This document shows, piece after piece, positions 60,779-64,000 of a stretch of 64,000 bases of DNA (positions within the stretch are counted from its first letter, which is position 1; the number at the start of each line of letters is the position of its first letter). The notes below the pieces were generated by a model that worked only from the letters and a program-made list of their open reading frames with translations, searched no databases and was not told the origin of the DNA. This stretch comes from Solwaraspora sp. WMMA2056 (GTDB lineage: Bacteria > Actinomycetota > Actinomycetes > Mycobacteriales > Micromonosporaceae). Made by a program: the position numbers and the translations under genes. The stretch lies in assembly GCF_030345095.1 (NCBI RefSeq), contig NZ_CP128360.1, positions 2,418,001-2,482,000 on the forward strand. The letters run 5' to 3'.

Positions 60779-62281
60779 TCACCAGCGGCCGTAGCGCAGC
60801 CGGATCGCGGTGACGATCCGGGCCACGTCCGCCGCCGTACGGTCGAAGGTCGTCGTCGGCAGCAGCGACGGGGCCCGCCGGTAGGTGATCGCCTTGGCCC
60901 GGGCGAACTCCTTCAGGCCGTCCTCGCCGTGGATGCGACCGAACCCGGAGTCGCCGACCCCGCCGAACGGCAGCTCGCTGAAGCCGGCGAAGGTCAGCGC
61001 GGAGTTGACCGAGACCATGCCGCTGCGGATCCGCCGGGCGACCGCGATCGCCCGGCGCTTGCCGAAGACCGCGCCGCCGAGCCCGTACCGGCTGTCGTTG
61101 GTCCGGGCGATCGCCTCGTCGATGTCGGCGACCCGGTTGATCACGACGGTGGGGCCGAAGGTCTCCTCCCGGGCCGCGGCGCAGTCGTGCGGCACGTCGA
61201 CCAGCACCGTCGGGTGCACGAACGGCGGGCGGACCGCGGCCGGGCCGCCGAGCACCGCCCGGCCGCCGGCGGCGATCGCGTCGTCGATGTGCCGGCGGAT
61301 GACGTCGAGCTGACCGGGCATGGTGATCGGGCCGAGCTGGTCGGTCGGGTCGGTGCCGACGCTCAGCCGGGCGGCCCGGTCCACCACGGCGGTGACGAAC
61401 GCGTCGTGCACCGCGTCGAGCACGTAGACCCGCTCGATGCCGATGCAGCTCTGCCCGGCGTTGGTCATCGCGCCCCAGACGCACGCCTCGGCCGCCGCCT
61501 CGAGGTCGGCGTCGTCGTCGACGATCATCGCGTCCTTGCCGCCGGCCTCGATCAGCACCGGGGTGAGGGTCTGCGCGCAGGCGGCCATCACCGCCCGGCC
61601 GGTGCGCGACGAGCCGGTGAACGCGATCTTGTCGACACCCGCGCCGCATAGCGCGGCGCCGACGTCGCCGAGGCCGTGCACGATCTGCAGTACGGGGTGC
61701 TCGCCGACCACCTCGGCGAACGTGTCGACCAGCCATTGACCGATGCCCGGGGTGTACTCGCTGGGCTTGAAGACGACGGCGTTGCCGGCGGCCAACGCGT
61801 ACGCGATCGAACCGATCGGGGTGACGACCGGGTAGTTCCACGGGCCGATGACCCCGACCACGCCGAGTGGCTGGTACTCGAGGTGACCACTGAACTCGGC
61901 GGTGACCAGCCGGGTACGGGTCCGCCGGTGGCCGAGCACCCGCTTGGCGTGGTGCGCCGCCCAGTCGATGTGCTCGACGGCGGCGGCGATCTCGACGACG
62001 GCGTCGGCGACCGGCTTGCCGCCCTCCCGGTTGATCACCTCGGCGAGCTCGGTCATCCGGTTGGCGATCAGCGACCGCCAGCGCAGCAGCCGGCGGCGCC
62101 GCTGCGCGTGGCCGATCCCGACCCACCAGGCGCTCGCGGCGCGGGCGGCGGTGACCGCTGCGGCGACGGCGTCGGCGTCGGCGACCGGGAACCGGCCGAT
62201 CTCGGTGCCGGTGGCCGGGTGCGAGGAGACGAGGAACCCGTCGGCGACCTCCGGCTGACCGGGAATGCGTACCGCTGTCAT
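60779..62281 (-). CDS. NAD(P)-dependent aldehyde dehydrogenase
   Basis: This 500-residue enzyme oxidises an aldehyde to the acid. It has N149 in GPWNYPVV, the general base E245 in LIEAGGKDAMIV, FTGSSRTGRAV for NAD binding and the nucleophile C279 in NAGQSCIGIERV. The C-terminal ELPFGGVGDSGFGRIHGEDGLKEFARAKAI is typical of the coniferyl/succinate-semialdehyde-like group. ATG 62281 follows GAGGAG. Upstream lies a low-GC segment (about 62318-62375) that should hold the promoter. Substrate not resolved. Confidence 0.93.
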   Translation of the reverse strand: MTAVRIPGQPEVADGFLVSSHPATGTEIGRFPVADADAVAAAVTAARAASAWWVGIGHAQRRRRLLRWRSLIANRMTELAEVINREGGKPVADAVVEIAAAVEHIDWAAHHAKRVLGHRRTRTRLVTAEFSGHLEYQPLGVVGVIGPWNYPVVTPIGSIAYALAAGNAVVFKPSEYTPGIGQWLVDTFAEVVGEHPVLQIVHGLGDVGAALCGAGVDKIAFTGSSRTGRAVMAACAQTLTPVLIEAGGKDAMIVDDDADLEAAAEACVWGAMTNAGQSCIGIERVYVLDAVHDAFVTAVVDRAARLSVGTDPTDQLGPITMPGQLDVIRRHIDDAIAAGGRAVLGGPAAVRPPFVHPTVLVDVPHDCAAAREETFGPTVVINRVADIDEAIARTNDSRYGLGGAVFGKRRAIAVARRIRSGMVSVNSALTFAGFSELPFGGVGDSGFGRIHGEDGLKEFARAKAITYRRAPSLLPTTTFDRTAADVARIVTAIRLRYGRW

Positions 62282-62569
62282 CGTCGCTCCTCGTCGCTCG
62301 CCGGCACCGACCCGAAGTGTATTCGTGAAAGATACTCGCAGGTAATCGGACGTTGATTCATGGCAATGTATTGGCATGCCTGACCGGGTGTCGTTGCGTC
62401 GAGTGTCCGGTTGTCGCAGGCGGTCGCCGAACCGGTGGCGCGGCGCTGGCCCGCCCGGCGGCCAACACCGGACGAGGGACCGTGGCTACGCGTGGGCGGG
62501 ACCTGGCAAGCTGCACCGGGTGACGCGACGTGCGTCGCGATCGAGGGTGGAAGGGCGCCACACCAGCAG
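62282..62569. promoter_or_regulatory. divergent promoter region between the aldehyde dehydrogenase and FHA genes
   Basis: These 288 bases hold no convincing gene, although the FHA frame is open back to 62411. An AT-richer core (62318-62375) contains GTATTCGTGAAAGATAC, whose ends GTAT/ATAC form a partial dyad of the kind bound by TetR proteins. No regulator gene is adjacent. Confidence 0.4.
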
Positions 62570-63109
62570 ATGTCCGAACATCAGTCGCTGTTACCTCTCC
62601 TGCAGATCGTCAACGGCCCGACCCCCGGGGCGAGTTACCGCCTCTCCGCCGGCAACCGGGTGATCGGCCGGGACACCGGCCTGGACATCACGATCGACGA
62701 CGTCAAGGTCAGCCGGTGTCACGCCACGATCGAGGTGGGCGGCGGCCGTACCGTCCTCACCGACCAGGCCTCGACCAACGGGACCTGGGTCAACGAGCTG
62801 CGGATCGCCCAGCCCACCGAGCTGCGCGACGGCGACCGGATCCGCATCGGTGGGATCGAGTTGCGCTACTACGACCCCGCGTCGGCCCTGACCGACCCGG
62901 TCGGTACCAGGCTTTCGCTGCCGACCGCCGTGCCGTCGGGCGTACCGGTCCGGCCGACCACCGGCCTGCGGTCGCCGCTGCACGCCGCGCTCGGCGAACC
63001 CACCCAGGCGATGCGTCCGTCCCGCCGGCCCAGCCTGATGCTGATGGCCGGCCTCGCCGCGGTGTTCCTGGTCGGCTGGGTCACCTGGCTGGTCGTGGTG
63101 ATCACCTGA
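62570..63109 (+). CDS. FHA-domain protein with C-terminal membrane anchor
   Basis: This 179-residue protein has a forkhead-associated domain (LLQIVNGPTPGASYRLSAGNRVIGRDTGLDITIDDVKVSRCHATIEVGGGRTVLTDQASTNGTWVNE, about 9-76) with the phosphothreonine-binding signature GR...SR.HA...TNGT. A Pro/Arg linker and one C-terminal helix (LMLMAGLAAVFLVGWVTWLVVVI) follow. It would sit on the inner membrane face and bind Ser/Thr-kinase targets. ATG 62570 matches the start of the domain; a longer start at 62411 is possible. Confidence 0.85.
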   Translation: MSEHQSLLPLLQIVNGPTPGASYRLSAGNRVIGRDTGLDITIDDVKVSRCHATIEVGGGRTVLTDQASTNGTWVNELRIAQPTELRDGDRIRIGGIELRYYDPASALTDPVGTRLSLPTAVPSGVPVRPTTGLRSPLHAALGEPTQAMRPSRRPSLMLMAGLAAVFLVGWVTWLVVVIT

Positions 63110-63130
63110 GCGGTGTCGCGGCCGCAGACA

Positions 63131-63140
63131 TGGCAGACTG
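63131..63140 (+). promoter_or_regulatory. promoter element TGGCAGACTG
   Basis: This is the third exact copy of the 10-mer seen before rpmE and tsaC. It is 46 bp upstream of the hydroxyacyl-CoA dehydrogenase start and reads as an extended -10 box. Confidence 0.55.
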
Positions 63141-63186
63141 CCCGGCAAGGCTTAGCTGACGTTAAGGCACGGCGGGTGGAGGTAGC

Positions 63187-64000
63187 ATGGCGCGCGAGTG
63201 CAACACGGTCGGAGTCGTCGGACTCGGCACGATGGGCGCGGGGATCGTGGAGGTCTTCGCCCGCAACGGCGTACCGGTGGTAGCGGTCGAGATCGACCAG
63301 ACGGCGCTGGACCGGGGCCGGGCCAACCTGACCGCCTCCACCGACCGGGCCGTCGCCCGGGGCAAGCTCGACCCGGCCGACCGCGACGCCCTGCACGCGC
63401 GGGTCACCTTCGCCGTGGGGCTGGCCGCGCTGAGCGAGGTCGACCTGGTCGTCGAGGCGGTCCCGGAGCGACTCGACCTCAAACAACGCCTGCTCGCCGC
63501 CCTCGACCAGGCCTGCAAGCCGGACGCGATCCTGGCCACCAACACCTCCTCGCTGAGCGTCACCGAGATCGCGGTCGCCACCAGCCGCCCCGAACGGGTC
63601 GTCGGCCTGCACTTCTTCAACCCGGCACCGGTGATGAAGCTCGTCGAGGTGGTCCGCACGGTGGTCACCGACCCGGCGGTCGTCGCCGACGTCGAAGCGC
63701 TCTGCCGGCGGCTCGGCAAGGTCGGCGTGACGCTCGGCGACCGGGCCGGATTCATCGCCAACTGGCTGCTGTTCGGCTACCTCAACCAGGCGATCGGGAT
63801 GTACGAGTCCCGGTACGCCAGTCGCGAGGACATCGACACGGCGATGCGACTGGGCTGCCGACTGCCGATGGGCCCGCTGGCGCTGCTCGACCTGATCGGC
63901 CTGGACACCGCCTACGAGGTGCTGGACACCATGTACCGCCGGGGTGGCCGGGACCGCCGGCACGCCCCGGCTCCGCTACTGCGCCAGATGGTCACCGCCG
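63187..64000 (+). CDS. 3-hydroxyacyl-CoA dehydrogenase, 3' end beyond the window
   Basis: The 271 visible codons encode VGVVGLGTMGAGIVEVFARNGVPVVAVE (Rossmann loop, about 8-35), EAVPERLDLKQRLL, ATNTSSLSVTEIAVATSRPERVVGLHFFNPAPVMKLVEVV with the catalytic His, and DRAGFIANWLLFGYLNQAIGMYE...GCRLPMGPLALLDLIGLD of the C-terminal helical domain. No stop occurs before base 64000, so the end is missing and a fusion cannot be excluded. ATG 63187 has GGAGG closely upstream. It is a paralogue of the gene at 48006 and probably acts in beta-oxidation or polyketide-precursor supply. Confidence 0.9.
   Translation, partial: MARECNTVGVVGLGTMGAGIVEVFARNGVPVVAVEIDQTALDRGRANLTASTDRAVARGKLDPADRDALHARVTFAVGLAALSEVDLVVEAVPERLDLKQRLLAALDQACKPDAILATNTSSLSVTEIAVATSRPERVVGLHFFNPAPVMKLVEVVRTVVTDPAVVADVEALCRRLGKVGVTLGDRAGFIANWLLFGYLNQAIGMYESRYASREDIDTAMRLGCRLPMGPLALLDLIGLDTAYEVLDTMYRRGGRDRRHAPAPLLRQMVTA

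Overview
This is high-GC actinobacterial DNA, most probably chromosome of a Micromonosporaceae member (Micromonospora or a close relative). The GC-rich codon use, the many GTG/TTG starts, the genes that look leaderless (a TANNNT box 6-8 nt before the start codon) and the order argS-lysA-hom-thrC / thrB-rho-rpmE-prfA-prmC-tsaC / atpIZBEFHAGD fit that. The assignment rests on gene content and order, not on a search.

Region 1 (1-10.2 kb) is accessory. It starts inside an IS66 transposase, followed by an IS3 element whose orfA survives only as its tail. Next come a small secreted I36-like protein divergent from a short SARP regulator, a secreted CE15-CBM2 esterase, a second type I methionine aminopeptidase divergent from an XRE regulator, an SCP2-like protein and a SAM methyltransferase. 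A GntR/UTRA regulator gene is split by a complete IS3 element, with part of its coding sequence lost. The region ends with the last 31 codons of a tyrosine recombinase, its terminator, and a tRNA-Arg(CCG) whose 3' end faces that remnant, which looks like the scar of an integrated element.

Region 2 (10.3-14.3 kb) holds a degenerate IS630-type transposase-like protein, a second 'small secreted protein / divergent short SARP' pair with 11-bp-spaced direct repeats between the genes, and a coupled DUF305-DUF3105 membrane pair.

Region 3 (14.4-35.7 kb) is core: argS, lysA, hom and thrC (aspartate-family amino acids); a MarR regulator divergent from an RND exporter over a perfect palindrome; an MFS transporter; an SPFH protein with an Arc/CopG-type partner; thrB; rho with a long leader and an Arg/Asp/Asn-repeat insertion; rpmE; prfA; an antisense TPR-GGDEF protein; prmC; tsaC; and a low-molecular-weight tyrosine phosphatase.

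Region 4 (35.7-45.4 kb) is the F1Fo ATP synthase locus. atpD is followed by a very strong hairpin terminator and an LCP-family gene, so atpC lies more than 1.3 kb away with its own promoter-like box.

Region 5 (45.4-64 kb) contains a VOC protein, a PduO-type cobalamin adenosyltransferase and a divergent murA (Asp in place of the active-site Cys; the two ATG codons overlap), 3-hydroxybutyryl-CoA dehydrogenase behind three palindromes, an orphan antitoxin-like gene, a DivIVA-GNAT pair, a small GntR gene next to a 21-bp inverted repeat and a kinase with an internal deletion, a DrrAB-like ABC exporter, a YtrA-type GntR operon with two more ABC exporters, a NodB-type deacetylase, DUF4126, nucS, a DUF2786 protein, an aldehyde dehydrogenase, an FHA protein and the 5' part of a second 3-hydroxyacyl-CoA dehydrogenase. 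No CRISPR array, rRNA or biosynthetic cluster was seen.
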